A stretch of DNA of 64,000 nt, taken from the NCBI RefSeq assembly GCF_002056795.1, contig NZ_CP020104.1, forward strand, positions 4,907,501 to 4,971,500, written 5' to 3'. Below the pieces are notes generated by a model, which had not been told where the DNA came from, did no database searches, and worked only from the letters and a program-made list of their open reading frames with translations. The position numbers and the translations under genes are program-made. The DNA comes from Spirosoma aerolatum. GTDB lineage: Bacteria; Bacteroidota; Bacteroidia; Cytophagales; Spirosomataceae. Shown in pieces: positions 43,129 through 53,146 of the stretch. Numbering within the stretch: the stretch's first letter is position 1; every line of letters starts with the position of its first letter.

Positions 43129-44196
43129 ATGCTCATGACTGCCTATTCTATTGGCGGGCACCTTACTCGTCTGTTACGTTTACTGCTCCTGCTAACGCTC
43201 ACCCATCCCCTGGTGGCTCAGCGGACCTTTACCAACCCCATCAAAAATTCAGGCCCCGATCCCTGGGTGCTCCAAAAAGACGGCTGGTATTACTATATGA
43301 ATACGACCGGTCGCAACCTGACACTCTGGAAGACCCGGAACATAGCCGACCTTGCTACAGCCGAGAGTAAAGTAGTCTACACTCCACCTGCGGACAAGCC
43401 CTATTCCCGTGAACTCTGGGCACCCGAAATCCATTTTCTGAACGGCCGCTGGTATATCTATTTTTCTGCCGATTCGCTCAATAATTTATCCCACCGAGTA
43501 TGGGTTATCGAAAACCAATCGGCTGATCCGATGCAAGGCGAGTGGACCATGAAAGGAAAAATTGGCGATAAAGAGAACCACTGGGCCATCGATATGTCGG
43601 TCATTGATTTTAACGGGCAGCTTTATGCGGCCTGGTCAGGCTGGGAAGGTTCAACGAATGGCCGACAGGATATTTACATTGCCCGACTGAAAAACCCCTG
43701 GACTATTGATGGCGACCGGGTTAAGCTGTCTCAACCAGATCTCCCCTGGGAACAGCACGGCGATGTGCCGCAGGCGTGGCAGAAAAATGGAGAAGTGCCT
43801 AAAATTTACGTCAATGAAGGCCCTGAATTTCTACGGCATAACGGCAAGCTATTTATTGTGTATTCAGCCAATGCCTGCTGGCTCGACTATTGTATGGGTC
43901 TGTTAACCTATAGCGGTAAAGGCGATCTGCTCAACCCCAAAAACTGGGCTAAAAGTCCCACTCCAGTTTTTCAGCAAGCTCCTGAAAATGATGTCTGGGC
44001 GCCAGGGCATGGTGGTTTTTTCCGCTCGGCCGATGGCAAACAGGACTGGATGATTTACCATGCTAACCCATCAGCAACGGATGGCTGTGGCAACAAACGC
44101 GCTCCCCATATCCAGCCATTTACCTGGAATACCGACGGATCACCTAATTTTGGCAAACCTGCTCCTAAAACGCCCATGCCTGTACCAGCAGGATAA
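43129..44196 (+). CDS. Secreted glycoside hydrolase family 43 enzyme
   Basis: A 355-residue exported enzyme with a signal peptide ending near HPLVAQR. The five-bladed propeller signatures of GH43 are present: SGPDPWVLQKDGWYYYMNT with the catalytic Asp, HWAIDMSVIDFNGQLYAAWSG with the pKa-tuning Asp, and VNEGPEFLRHNGKLFIVYS with the catalytic acid Glu. Members are arabinanases, arabinofuranosidases and xylosidases; the exact sugar is not clear. It is followed by a GH5-like gene in the same direction, which suggests joint use on a plant polysaccharide. Confidence 0.9.
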   Translation: MLMTAYSIGGHLTRLLRLLLLLTLTHPLVAQRTFTNPIKNSGPDPWVLQKDGWYYYMNTTGRNLTLWKTRNIADLATAESKVVYTPPADKPYSRELWAPEIHFLNGRWYIYFSADSLNNLSHRVWVIENQSADPMQGEWTMKGKIGDKENHWAIDMSVIDFNGQLYAAWSGWEGSTNGRQDIYIARLKNPWTIDGDRVKLSQPDLPWEQHGDVPQAWQKNGEVPKIYVNEGPEFLRHNGKLFIVYSANACWLDYCMGLLTYSGKGDLLNPKNWAKSPTPVFQQAPENDVWAPGHGGFFRSADGKQDWMIYHANPSATDGCGNKRAPHIQPFTWNTDGSPNFGKPAPKTPMPVPAG

Positions 44197-44237
44197 TGGA
44201 TAATGCATAACGGTAGCCTTTTCATTATCCATTATCC
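44191..44237 (+). terminator. Hairpin between the two glycoside hydrolase genes
   Basis: Exact 15-bp arms GGATAATGGATAATG (44191-44205) and complement (44223-44237) with a 17-base loop. It overlaps the GH43 stop codon and may end or attenuate transcription before the next gene. Confidence 0.5.
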
Positions 44238-44275
44238 ATTTATAAACTCTCTGAAACAACCCTAATTAGTACATC

Positions 44276-45424
44276 ATGAAGCGATTTTCATTTGTAGTCC
44301 TTTTCCTTATCTCCACCCTCGCACTTGCGCAACCCACCGCACCAATTGCCCGATGGTCAGCTGCCAAAGCCAACACCTGGTATGCAAAAGAGCCCTTTCT
44401 GGTCGGTTCCAACTATATTCCAGCCAATGCCATCAATGAACTCGAGATGTTTCAGGCCGAAAGCTTCGACCCAGCTACGATTGACAAAGAATTAGCTATG
44501 GCACAAAGCATCGGCATGAACACAATGCGGGTATTTCTGCATGATTTACTTTGGCAGGATGCGGCTGGTTTTACCAAACGACTCGACCAGTTTTTGAGTA
44601 TCTGTGCCAAACATAAAATCCGGCCGATGCTGGTTCTTTTTGATTCGTGCTGGGACCCACTGCCCAAGCTTGGCAAACAGCATGAGCCAACGCCTGGCAT
44701 CCATAATTCAGGCTGGGTGCAAAGTCCGGGTGCAGAAGCCCTTTCCGACGTGTCGCAGTATCCCCGGCTGGAAGCGTACGTCAAAGGCGTTGTAGGTGCG
44801 TTTAAAAACGACAATCGGATACTGGCCTGGGATATCTGGAATGAGCCAGATAATGGCAACGACAATAGTTATGGCCAAAATCACACCATCAAAACCGAAT
44901 TACCTAAAGCCCGTAAAATCGCCATCGTTACCCGATTACTGCCTCACGTATTCCAGTGGGCACGAGCAGCCGGAGCTACTCAACCCCTTACGTCTGGCGT
45001 ATGGATTTACCGGAGCCCCGAAGACTGGCAAAATGCGGCTAAATGGTCGCCGATGGAAAAGGTACAGTTCGAAAATTCAGACATCATAACATTCCACCAA
45101 TACTCGAAACCAGCCGATCTGGAGAAAGTTATTCCAGCGCTGGCCTCGCTCGGCCGTCCGGTAATCTGTACTGAATACATGGCGCGGGGTGTCGATAGCA
45201 AATTCCAAACGCACCTGCCCATTGCAAAAAAAGCGAAAGTCGGCATGATCAACTGGGGCTTTGTAGCAGGTAAAACGCAGACATTCCTGCCCTGGGATAG
45301 TTGGCAGAAACCTTATGTAAATGGTCGCGAGCCCTCAATCTGGTTCCACGAAGTATTTAAACAGGATGGCACCCCGGTCGATGCAGCCGAAGTCGCTGCG
45401 ATCAGGCAGGCAACGGGGAAATAA
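44276..45424 (+). CDS. Secreted GH5-like glycoside hydrolase
   Basis: A 382-residue exported protein with a signal ending in LALAQP. A TIM-barrel glycosidase is indicated by MNTMRVFLHDLLW, the acid/base Glu in AWDIWNEPDNG and the nucleophile Glu in PVICTEYMARG. It resembles the GH5/GH2-type 1,4-beta-xylanase or mannanase annotations common in Cytophagales. The substrate is not resolved. It shares the locus with the GH43 enzyme. Confidence 0.85.
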   Translation: MKRFSFVVLFLISTLALAQPTAPIARWSAAKANTWYAKEPFLVGSNYIPANAINELEMFQAESFDPATIDKELAMAQSIGMNTMRVFLHDLLWQDAAGFTKRLDQFLSICAKHKIRPMLVLFDSCWDPLPKLGKQHEPTPGIHNSGWVQSPGAEALSDVSQYPRLEAYVKGVVGAFKNDNRILAWDIWNEPDNGNDNSYGQNHTIKTELPKARKIAIVTRLLPHVFQWARAAGATQPLTSGVWIYRSPEDWQNAAKWSPMEKVQFENSDIITFHQYSKPADLEKVIPALASLGRPVICTEYMARGVDSKFQTHLPIAKKAKVGMINWGFVAGKTQTFLPWDSWQKPYVNGREPSIWFHEVFKQDGTPVDAAEVAAIRQATGK

Positions 45425-45532
45425 TCAGGCGTTCTTCAAAAATTTTCAAAAAAATTACGACGGTGAACCACTTGATTCCCAACGAATAGACACAGAAGTT
45501 TGTTGTTTCGCCATTTTTTTTCAACGAACCGC

Positions 45533-45563
45533 TTGCACAGAATACCCTAAACGCCTACTTTTG
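45533..45563 (+). promoter_or_regulatory. Promoter of tRNA-Asp
   Basis: TTG (45533-45535), a 20-bp spacer and TACTTTTG (45556-45563) match the Bacteroidota TTG / TAnnTTTG consensus. The tRNA begins about 45 bp downstream. Confidence 0.7.
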
Positions 45564-45608
45564 TGCCACGATTTAGGAAGACGGCAGCGTCAAATAAATC
45601 AAAAAGTT

Positions 45609-45682
45609 GGTTCGGTAGTTCAGTTGGTTAGAATACCTGCCTGTCACGCAGGGGGTCGCGGGTTCGAGCCCCGTCCGGACCG
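45609..45682 (+). tRNA. tRNA-Asp (GTC)
   Basis: A full cloverleaf is seen: acceptor GGTTCGG with CCGGACC, D arm with AGTTGGTTAGAAT, anticodon arm CCTGC-CTGTCAC-GCAGG with anticodon GTC, and T arm with GGTTCGAGCCC. The discriminator is G and no CCA is encoded. It lies upstream of the tail-fibre-like gene. Confidence 0.95.
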
Positions 45683-45735
45683 CAAAAGAAAAAGCACTTG
45701 CCGCGTAAAAGCAGTAAGTGCTTTTTCTTTTGCGG
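45680..45735 (+). terminator. Terminator of tRNA-Asp
   Basis: A 20-bp perfect stem: CCGCAAAAGAAAAAGCACTT at the tRNA end and its complement ending in TTTTTCTTTTGCGG, with a 16-base loop. The 5' arm starts inside the last bases of the tRNA acceptor. Confidence 0.75.
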
Positions 45736-45809
45736 TTATTTAAGCGTACAAACGTGTTAGATTCCTGAATTACATTTCTTTGCTAGATAGCCACCTCAAC
45801 TCTTCCTCT

Positions 45810-47180
45810 ATGAAACTCACCTCTATTTTTTTATGCGTATTGTTGTCTGTTCCAGTTTGGGCTCAGACAAACTATATAGCCACTTCACCACTTTCGACTA
45901 CACCAGGTATTTACAATACGCTCGTAGGCTATGGAGTAGGTACGGTCCTCTCCTCAGGATCCTATAATGTGTTTACGGGCGTTAATACTGGCTTGTCAAC
46001 GACTACAGGCTCATTCAATACGTTTCAGGGGGCATGGGCCGGTTATACGAACACAACTGGCGACAACAACACATTCATAGGGCATTCTGCAGGTGAAGCC
46101 AATACGACTGGCTCTTACAATGTCTTTATAGGCTATAACTCTGGTCATAAAAATAAAGATGGCTTCTGGAATGTATTTGGAGGTGTCGAATCAGGCTTCA
46201 GTAATACCAGTGGTTCATTCAACACGTTCCTGGGGCATTTTTCAGGAGCTTCTAACTCTACAGGTGTGGAGAATGCATTTTTTGGTTACAATGCAGGCGG
46301 AGGGAGTTCAACTGGCAGCTATAATACTTTTTTAGGTACAAGAACAGGTGGCGGGAACTTAGCCAACTATAATACCTTCGTAGGTCATCTATCCGGCCAA
46401 AGTAATACGACAGGCCTGGAGAATACTTTTCTGGGAGCCTATTCAGGAGCTAACAATTCGCTGGATATTCAAAATCTGTATGTAGGCTTTAAGGCAGGAT
46501 CGTCAAGTATCGCAGGAAGTAAAAACACGTTCCTGGGGCACAATGCAGGGATAAATACCTTACAGGGAGATAACAACATCATTATTGGCCAGAATGCCGG
46601 AACGAACATTATCACAGGAAATGACAATGTATTGATGGGCTACAATAGTCAGGCAGAAGACGGTTTGCAAAATGCCATTGCTATAGGAGCTAATAGCTTG
46701 GTAGCGGCCAGCAACGCGCTAATTCTGGGTAGTGGCGTAAACGTTGGTATTGGTACTTCTGCCCCAACGAACCGTCTGCAGATTGTTAGTGAACTCCCCA
46801 ATACAAGCGGACTAACACTAAGCCACTTAACCAGTCAGAGCAACCCCAGCCAGTCTACTGATCAGTTTTTAACGGTCGATGAGAAGGGCGAAATCGTGAA
46901 GGCTCGGTATGTGCTACACATTCAGGAGCCTTCTCAATGGAGCGATCATGTATTTAGCCCCGCCTATTCCCTTAAATCGCTGCCGACCGTTGAAGCGTAC
47001 ATACACCAAAATGGACATTTGCCCGATATACCTTCCGCAGAAGAGGTAACCAGCAAAGGCGTTGATCTGGTTAAGCTGAATACCCTACTACTTCAGAAGA
47101 TTGAGGAGTTGACGCTCTATAGCATCGAGCAGGATAAGCGAATAAAAGCACTCGAAAGGCAGCTTCGCAAAAAACGCTAA
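45810..47180 (+). CDS. Secreted Asn/Gly-repeat protein with tail-fibre-like C-terminus
   Basis: A 456-residue exported protein (start MKLTSIFLCVLL, signal ending VWAQT). Residues ~25-290 are about 14 repeats of the pattern NTFxGxxxGxxNxTGxxN, for example GSFNTFLGHFSGASNSTG, which should form a beta-solenoid or trimeric stalk. The C-terminal part has WSDHVFSPAYSLKSLPTVE and HLPDIPSAEEVTSKG followed by a coiled coil (LLLQKIEELTLYSIEQDKR). This is the conserved end of Bacteroidota tail-fibre-like surface proteins. A surface or adhesion role is likely. Confidence 0.85.
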   Translation: MKLTSIFLCVLLSVPVWAQTNYIATSPLSTTPGIYNTLVGYGVGTVLSSGSYNVFTGVNTGLSTTTGSFNTFQGAWAGYTNTTGDNNTFIGHSAGEANTTGSYNVFIGYNSGHKNKDGFWNVFGGVESGFSNTSGSFNTFLGHFSGASNSTGVENAFFGYNAGGGSSTGSYNTFLGTRTGGGNLANYNTFVGHLSGQSNTTGLENTFLGAYSGANNSLDIQNLYVGFKAGSSSIAGSKNTFLGHNAGINTLQGDNNIIIGQNAGTNIITGNDNVLMGYNSQAEDGLQNAIAIGANSLVAASNALILGSGVNVGIGTSAPTNRLQIVSELPNTSGLTLSHLTSQSNPSQSTDQFLTVDEKGEIVKARYVLHIQEPSQWSDHVFSPAYSLKSLPTVEAYIHQNGHLPDIPSAEEVTSKGVDLVKLNTLLLQKIEELTLYSIEQDKRIKALERQLRKKR

Positions 47181-47408
47181 CAGCTGGCCCGGCAGTTAAG
47201 CAGACGTTTGGTAACGTTGCCTACATTGGCAGATAAACCGGACGGAGTCGATAGATTGATGGAAGATAGCTCAACATTCCCCTCCTTCAAGTTGGGCTTT
47301 TGGAAAATATTTACGCAAAAACAGAAACACTTTTGACTACATTGCACGCCCTACAAACGTAGAAACGGCCAGACCTATCCTTAGCCTGACCCAAAGCGGC
47401 CTAAAAAC

Positions 47409-48179
47409 ATGTTAAACAAAATTGCCATCGTAACCGGTGCCGCCAGGGGTATAGGTCTGGCTACTACAAAGTTATTCCTGGAAAATAACTGGCGAGTCGC
47501 GATGATCGACCGCGACGAAGCCGCACTCCAGCTAACTTCGGAGCATCTAGCCGGTACGCTGCCCATCGTGTGCGATGTTTCTATTCCCGAAAGGGTTCAG
47601 GATATGGTGTCGAAAGTACTGGTTACGTTTGGGCGCATTGATGCCCTGATCAATAATGCCGGGGTAGCTGTTTTCGAACCACTCGAAAAAACAGACTTCG
47701 ACAGCTGGCGCACCATTATGGCAACTAACCTGGATGGTGTCTTCCTTTGTTCGCAAGCCGTTATACCGGCTTTGAAAGAAAGCCAGGGTTCTATTGTCAA
47801 TATTGCCTCCATTTCGGCACTTCGGGCGAGTACGTTACGAGTAGCTTATGGCACCTCAAAAGCCGCGGTGGTTCACCTGACCAAGCAATTGGCGATTGAA
47901 TTGGGGGATTATGGCGTTCGGGTAAATTGTGTTTCACCAGGTCCGGTTAAAACAAAGCTGGCCGAAGCTGTTCATTCACCCGAAATTATCAAAGCCTATT
48001 ATGATGGTATTCCGCTAAATCGCTCAGCAACCGAACAGGATATTGCCGAAATGGTCGTCTTTCTTTGCTCGACAAAGGCCTCTTTTATCACCGGCCAGAT
48101 GATTGCCGTCGATGGAGGCTTCGATGCAAGCGGTGTCGGCTTACCAGCCCTTCGGGCATCCAGATTGCGTTTTACGTAA
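47409..48179 (+). CDS. Short-chain dehydrogenase/reductase
   Basis: A 256-residue SDR enzyme. It shows the nucleotide loop TGAARGIGLATT, the NNAGVA motif, the catalytic Ser region IVNIASISAL and YGTSKAAVV with the Tyr and Lys. VSPGPVKTKLAE and a FITGQMIAVDGGF end complete the classical family pattern. An NAD(P)-dependent alcohol/ketone conversion is expected; the substrate is unknown. It converges with the kinase gene on the other strand. Confidence 0.92.
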   Translation: MLNKIAIVTGAARGIGLATTKLFLENNWRVAMIDRDEAALQLTSEHLAGTLPIVCDVSIPERVQDMVSKVLVTFGRIDALINNAGVAVFEPLEKTDFDSWRTIMATNLDGVFLCSQAVIPALKESQGSIVNIASISALRASTLRVAYGTSKAAVVHLTKQLAIELGDYGVRVNCVSPGPVKTKLAEAVHSPEIIKAYYDGIPLNRSATEQDIAEMVVFLCSTKASFITGQMIAVDGGFDASGVGLPALRASRLRFT

Positions 48180-48198
48180 GCGTCTTGCTGGCTTTATT

Positions 48199-49314
48199 TC
48201 AGACTATAGTGGCCTGCTTATCCAGTTGCAACCATATTGACACAGTCGTCTCATCGTCCGATTTGCTGGCAATACACAGTCGGCCCTGATTCAATTCTAA
48301 AATCCGTTTGACAATCGCCAGGCCCAGCCCGAATCCTTGCTGCTCGTATTGCTGACGATCAAACTGGGTGTAGGGCGCGATCTGGTCGTAGTAACATGCC
48401 TTAAAGGGTTGCCCTTTATTGATAAACACAAGTCGATACTGGTCGCCATCGCATGCGCCGGTCAAACGCACTTTTTGTGTGCAGTCCGAGAACTTAAACG
48501 CGTTATCAATCAACTCTTCCAGACATAGGCGAAGGCTATCCTCCGAAATTCGAAGCGATACAGATTGGATACTGAGTTGGTAGCTAAGTGTCCGGTCGAG
48601 TCTATACAACACAGCCTGAACGATGCCCTCGACCTGCTTAGCTGTAATACAGCAACTACCTTTCGAAAAGTAAGCGTAGGCGTTGGTACGAGATGCATCG
48701 ATTTGCTGTAATGTATCCATAAGCTGAATGTTATCCAGGGACCGTTTCAACCGCAGGCCACTTACTTTGACCATACCCATCATTTCGACCGTTTCCTCAT
48801 CGGATAACTGCTGATAATCATCCAGGACCAGGGATGATATACTGATAATACCAGCTAGAGCCGTATTGTACTCATGCGCAGTTACGGAGGCTAGTTTGTG
48901 GCGAAACGTATCGATCTGCGTTTTAAGCTCTGCTTTCCGTAAATCCTCCCGCTTCAACCGACTTTCAATTGTACGCAGCAGATTCTGAAAGGTGAACGGC
49001 TTTGTCAGGTAATCATCGGCCCCCAGGTCCATACCTCGTCGCATATCGGAGGTATCCGATTTGGCGGTAAGGAATATAAACGGCACATTGGCAATCAGGC
49101 GATTGGTACGGATCACCTCAAGCACCTGGTAGCCACTCAATTCCGGCATCATAATATCGCAAAGGATCAGGTCTGGAGCGTGTAGCATAGCCTGAGTTAT
49201 TCCCTCCCGGCCATTGGTAGCGGTTTCTACCTGGAATCCCTGCAACGTCAACAGCTCTTCTACATTTTCGCGCATCTGAACGTCGTCTTCAATGAGTAGG
49301 ATTTGTGTAGCCAT
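48199..49314 (-). CDS. Response regulator-histidine kinase fusion
   Basis: A 371-residue protein with an N-terminal receiver domain (residues 1-120; LLIEDDVQM, phospho-acceptor Asp in LILCDIMMP, FLTAKS, DYLTKPF). A dimerisation helix follows with the likely phospho-His in VTAHEYNTALAGI, and then an ATPase domain (ELIDNAFKFSD, GFGLGLAIVKRIL). The G1 box is weak (FINKGQPF). This REC-first order is used to receive a phosphoryl group from another kinase and pass it on. Its receiver is very similar to that of the LytTR regulator at 53147, with the large kinase between them. Confidence 0.9.
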   Translation of the reverse strand: MATQILLIEDDVQMRENVEELLTLQGFQVETATNGREGITQAMLHAPDLILCDIMMPELSGYQVLEVIRTNRLIANVPFIFLTAKSDTSDMRRGMDLGADDYLTKPFTFQNLLRTIESRLKREDLRKAELKTQIDTFRHKLASVTAHEYNTALAGIISISSLVLDDYQQLSDEETVEMMGMVKVSGLRLKRSLDNIQLMDTLQQIDASRTNAYAYFSKGSCCITAKQVEGIVQAVLYRLDRTLSYQLSIQSVSLRISEDSLRLCLEELIDNAFKFSDCTQKVRLTGACDGDQYRLVFINKGQPFKACYYDQIAPYTQFDRQQYEQQGFGLGLAIVKRILELNQGRLCIASKSDDETTVSIWLQLDKQATIV

Positions 49315-49362
49315 GTATTCAATCTAGTTTGGCAATTTGTTAATGAATTAAAATTCAGCCCA

Positions 49363-52300
49363 TTAAGACCTGATCAAAATCGATTCGGTCGCGTTGACGG
49401 GTAGCGAAATCGTACAAGTCGTTCCCTGCTTTTCCTGGCTCTGAATAGCAAAATGCCCCCCATGCAGTTCGATAAACTGCCGGGCAATGACCAGGCCCAA
49501 CCCTGTACCTGGAATGCCACTTGTGTTGCTAGCCCGAAAGAAGGCTTGAAACAAGGCAGATAGTTCTTTTTCAGGAATCCCAATTCCTTGATCAACTACC
49601 TCGAAAACAAGATGTTGCTCGTCGAAAATAAGGCGCAGCGTAGGATTGCTTTTCGAAAATTTGAAGGCATTAGACAATACATTGACGATGACATGGCTAA
49701 TCAGTTTATCGTCGACATACACCGCATGCGGAACGCCTACTACGCTGAAATCGACAGCCCGGTTATCGTTCCGATGGCTAAAATGAGTAGCAATTATTTC
49801 TTCACATAGCAGCACCGCATCGACAGATCGGGGAGAAAAGCTCACCTTTTTGGACTCAATCCGGCCGATTGTCAATATATCAGTAAGCAATGCACTGAAT
49901 TGCTCGATCTCTTTTTCAATAACGGAGAGGTGTTTTTCAATAGATGCCCTGGCATTGGGAATGGGCAGATCCAGGTATAATTTGATTAAGTCCACACTCG
50001 ACTGAATAGTGGCCAAAGGGGTTCGAAACTCATGCGAGGCCGTAGCTACAAACTGCGACTTCAGTTGGTTCAGCTCCTGTTCCTGCCGGAGTGATTGTTG
50101 TAAAACCAGTTCTTTTTCCTTCTGGCTCGTGATGTCGTTGGCAATGCCAATCTGCCGTGTGACGGTACCTGTCTCGTCGCGAATAATAAATGTACGAACC
50201 GACATCCAAAATAAGGTACTATCCGGCCTGACTCCCCGGCACTGGATACTAACTTCCTCCCCTACTTCATACAGACTAATCGCTTTCGCAACAGCCGGTC
50301 TATCCTCTTCGTAAATGGTATCGAGAAACGAAAAGGGGTTTTCGTATAAGCTCTGACAGCTCCGGTTCCAGATGCGTTCATAGGCCGAATTGACATATAG
50401 CAACCGAAATGGGTCTGTTGCATGAATCCAGAAGACCTCATCTACATTATCGGCAATATCTCGAAAACGTTGCTCACTTTCCAACAAAGCCGCTTCAGCC
50501 AGCTTTCGTTTGGTTACATCCCAGGCAACGCCAATCGCCCGTATGGGTTTTCCTTTTTCATCCTGGATTACTAAACCATTTGCTTCAATGTAGCGCACAT
50601 TGCCATCGGGCCGGATAATCCTGGATACGATGGATTGCTTGCTATTTTGCGCTCTGGAAAACGTAAGCTCCTGAAAGGTAGACACATCATCGGGGTGAAT
50701 TATAGCCAGGAACTTCTCGAAGCGCCAATCAGGCTGACGATATTCCTCACCGAAAATCTGCCACATCTGATCATCCCAGAATAAAGAGTCTGTTATTAAA
50801 TCTTTTTCCCATAGGCCCTGTCCAGCCGCCTGAGTGGCTAATTGTAGCCGCTGATTCAGGCTACGTAGCTGACTTTCGGCTTCCTGCCGCTCGGTAATAT
50901 CCCGAGCCGATCCGTATACTACCTGATTGATTCCGACCGCATTCCATTCAATGATCCGGTAGGAGCCATCTTTTCGTCGCATTCGATTGATCTGATTACG
51001 AATCGGCTGTTCCAGAATCGTTTCTAACAAATTTTTATAAACAAATTTCTGCTCATCAGGATGAATGAGCTGCAAAAAAGGAATACGCATGAGTTCGGTA
51101 GCCGAATACCCCAGCGTAGCCTGAAAGGCCTGATTAGCTGCCCATATATTCCCTCGGCTATCGGCAATACAGTGCATATCCAGCGACCCTTCAAAAAAGG
51201 TGTTCAGTTCCTGATTCGTTTGCTGAAGCTTTAGTTCGGCTTTTTTCAGGGCCGATATGTCAGTAGATATACCCACATAGCCAATGAAAGCCCCACTATC
51301 GTCCTGCAAAACGCTAACGGCTAACAGAATAGGTACCAGACGGCCAGATTTGGCACTGGCGACACATTCACAATAGAAAAAGCCTTCGGCAGCCAGTATC
51401 TCCGCAAACCGGGTAGCCGGACGGGCATCCTGAGTAACCGATCGATAGACAACGACGGGTAAGGGGTGTTCAGTTGTACCGGGTTCGAGGTAAGTCTGAC
51501 GACCAATTAATTCATCAGGCCGATAGCCTAGTAAATATTCACAAGCCTGGTTGGCAGTCTGGATAACCCCATTCATATCGGTCGATACGATCGCTTGCCC
51601 GGCATGTTTTAATATAGCCTGATGGAGGGTTGACAAACGTCGGATTTCCTGAGTTCGCTCTTCTACCCGCCATTCAAGCAGTTCTGTATAGCCCTTTAGC
51701 TGTTTATCCAGTTGCTGCTGGCGTAGGCCAATGGCTAACAGGCGTCCTACTTCCTGCGCAATCTGAAGGTACTCCTCCTTAAAGAAATGAGGGGTTACCG
51801 ACATCAACGTAAAGGCCCCAATACAGTCTTTCTGGCTGTATAATGGAATGGTGACCTGTGAACGAAAACCGTTCAGGCTAGGTAATAAATCAGGAGGTAT
51901 ACCGGTTGTGTCGGTCTGTACATCCGGGTAATAGATCAGTTGAGTGGGTATCTGGTTTTGCAGGAATCGCTCATCAAAGTAACGGGCTGGCACCGCCAGG
52001 GTGGGGTTAGTTTCCAATTCCCCCTCAATTACCCGGCATTGAGCTTCCGCCAGCCCTGTCTCCCTATTGATTTGAAATACCGAAATCCGATTACAGGGCA
52101 CCATGGAATACATATATTGCATGGCAATGGACAGCGGTGGCTGATCATTTATTCGGGAATTGAGCAAGGCCTGATCAATAGCATGCAGGCCTTCCAGCCG
52201 ATAGTTTACACGTTGTATGGCTGCTTCCTGTTGCAATCGCAGGAGTACATTAGCAATTAACGTACTGAATGTCTCTAACAGCGATATATCGTTTTGGTCC

Positions 52301-53112
52301 CAGCTATGCGGTTTACTGATTGTATAAAACCCGATAAACCCCTGCGTTTTTCGCTTCTGAATCAAGGGAACGGCAATCATTGAATACACCGAAATGAAAT
52401 CAAAGAAGGCCTTTTCCTGAATCTGATCCGGCGTAAGTTCGTTAATCTGTAAGCGGATAAATTCGCCATTTTCCAGCTTTGGCCGCATCCAGTCGAAGCA
52501 CTCCTGGGGTCGGTTCTGAATTTTAGCTTTCCTTAACGAATGCCCAGGTGTACACCATTCGTGCATGCAGTAGCCTTCCTGATAATCGTCGGAGTACATA
52601 AATACCGATGCCCGTTCAGCATCAATATACTCGCCAATCTCTTGCAGGGCTTTACTAATATACCGATCAGCCTGATCGGTTTTTAGGGTAATGAACCGGC
52701 TGGAAATGGTCGAGATGATTGACTCCATAGCCAAACGTCGCTGCAGACTATGTTCATATCGTTTCTGTTCACTGACATCCTGAATAGTCACTATGATCTG
52801 GCCACCCATTGGAGTTAACGTAATATCCTGCCACAGGCTTTCACCAGCTTGCTCCTGCCGCTTACCCATATGCTGTGGCTCACCCGTCTGGAAACTAGTT
52901 TCCAGCGATCGAATGAACTCCTCTCCCAGCGTATTTATACTGATCATCTGGCCTGTAAGCGCTTCCTGGGTTTGCCAGACCATGTGGGCAAACGCCTTAT
53001 TAACCAGCTTATAGCGAAAGTCAATGAGTAATCCCTGCGCATTCTGCACCGGCTCTACGAAAGCAACTCCCTGCGACGAAGTATTAAACCAAAGCGCCAG
53101 ATCCGTTTCCAT
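49363..53112 (-). CDS. Large PAS/GAF multi-sensor histidine kinase
   Basis: About 1249 residues without membrane segments. Order: PAS (~5-120), two GAF domains (~130-300 and ~305-480), a short coiled coil, four PAS/PAC domains (~505-625, ~640-755, ~765-885, ~890-1010), the HisKA helix with the phospho-His in ATASHEFRTPLATIQS, and the ATPase domain (NVLSNAFKFSK, VVDQGIGIPEKE, GTGLGLVIARQFIE). It should sense cytosolic ligands or redox state and feed the nearby receiver proteins. The ATG at METDLALWF is used; a GTG lies two codons upstream. Confidence 0.92.
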   Translation of the reverse strand: METDLALWFNTSSQGVAFVEPVQNAQGLLIDFRYKLVNKAFAHMVWQTQEALTGQMISINTLGEEFIRSLETSFQTGEPQHMGKRQEQAGESLWQDITLTPMGGQIIVTIQDVSEQKRYEHSLQRRLAMESIISTISSRFITLKTDQADRYISKALQEIGEYIDAERASVFMYSDDYQEGYCMHEWCTPGHSLRKAKIQNRPQECFDWMRPKLENGEFIRLQINELTPDQIQEKAFFDFISVYSMIAVPLIQKRKTQGFIGFYTISKPHSWDQNDISLLETFSTLIANVLLRLQQEAAIQRVNYRLEGLHAIDQALLNSRINDQPPLSIAMQYMYSMVPCNRISVFQINRETGLAEAQCRVIEGELETNPTLAVPARYFDERFLQNQIPTQLIYYPDVQTDTTGIPPDLLPSLNGFRSQVTIPLYSQKDCIGAFTLMSVTPHFFKEEYLQIAQEVGRLLAIGLRQQQLDKQLKGYTELLEWRVEERTQEIRRLSTLHQAILKHAGQAIVSTDMNGVIQTANQACEYLLGYRPDELIGRQTYLEPGTTEHPLPVVVYRSVTQDARPATRFAEILAAEGFFYCECVASAKSGRLVPILLAVSVLQDDSGAFIGYVGISTDISALKKAELKLQQTNQELNTFFEGSLDMHCIADSRGNIWAANQAFQATLGYSATELMRIPFLQLIHPDEQKFVYKNLLETILEQPIRNQINRMRRKDGSYRIIEWNAVGINQVVYGSARDITERQEAESQLRSLNQRLQLATQAAGQGLWEKDLITDSLFWDDQMWQIFGEEYRQPDWRFEKFLAIIHPDDVSTFQELTFSRAQNSKQSIVSRIIRPDGNVRYIEANGLVIQDEKGKPIRAIGVAWDVTKRKLAEAALLESEQRFRDIADNVDEVFWIHATDPFRLLYVNSAYERIWNRSCQSLYENPFSFLDTIYEEDRPAVAKAISLYEVGEEVSIQCRGVRPDSTLFWMSVRTFIIRDETGTVTRQIGIANDITSQKEKELVLQQSLRQEQELNQLKSQFVATASHEFRTPLATIQSSVDLIKLYLDLPIPNARASIEKHLSVIEKEIEQFSALLTDILTIGRIESKKVSFSPRSVDAVLLCEEIIATHFSHRNDNRAVDFSVVGVPHAVYVDDKLISHVIVNVLSNAFKFSKSNPTLRLIFDEQHLVFEVVDQGIGIPEKELSALFQAFFRASNTSGIPGTGLGLVIARQFIELHGGHFAIQSQEKQGTTCTISLPVNATESILIRS

Positions 53113-53146
53113 TAGCACATACTAGTATTCATGCAGTAGTCTGATT

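Noticed and set aside
45609..45682. tRNA-Asp as attachment site of an island covering the following gene
   Set aside because: No integrase gene and no repeat of the tRNA 3' end was found by eye downstream.
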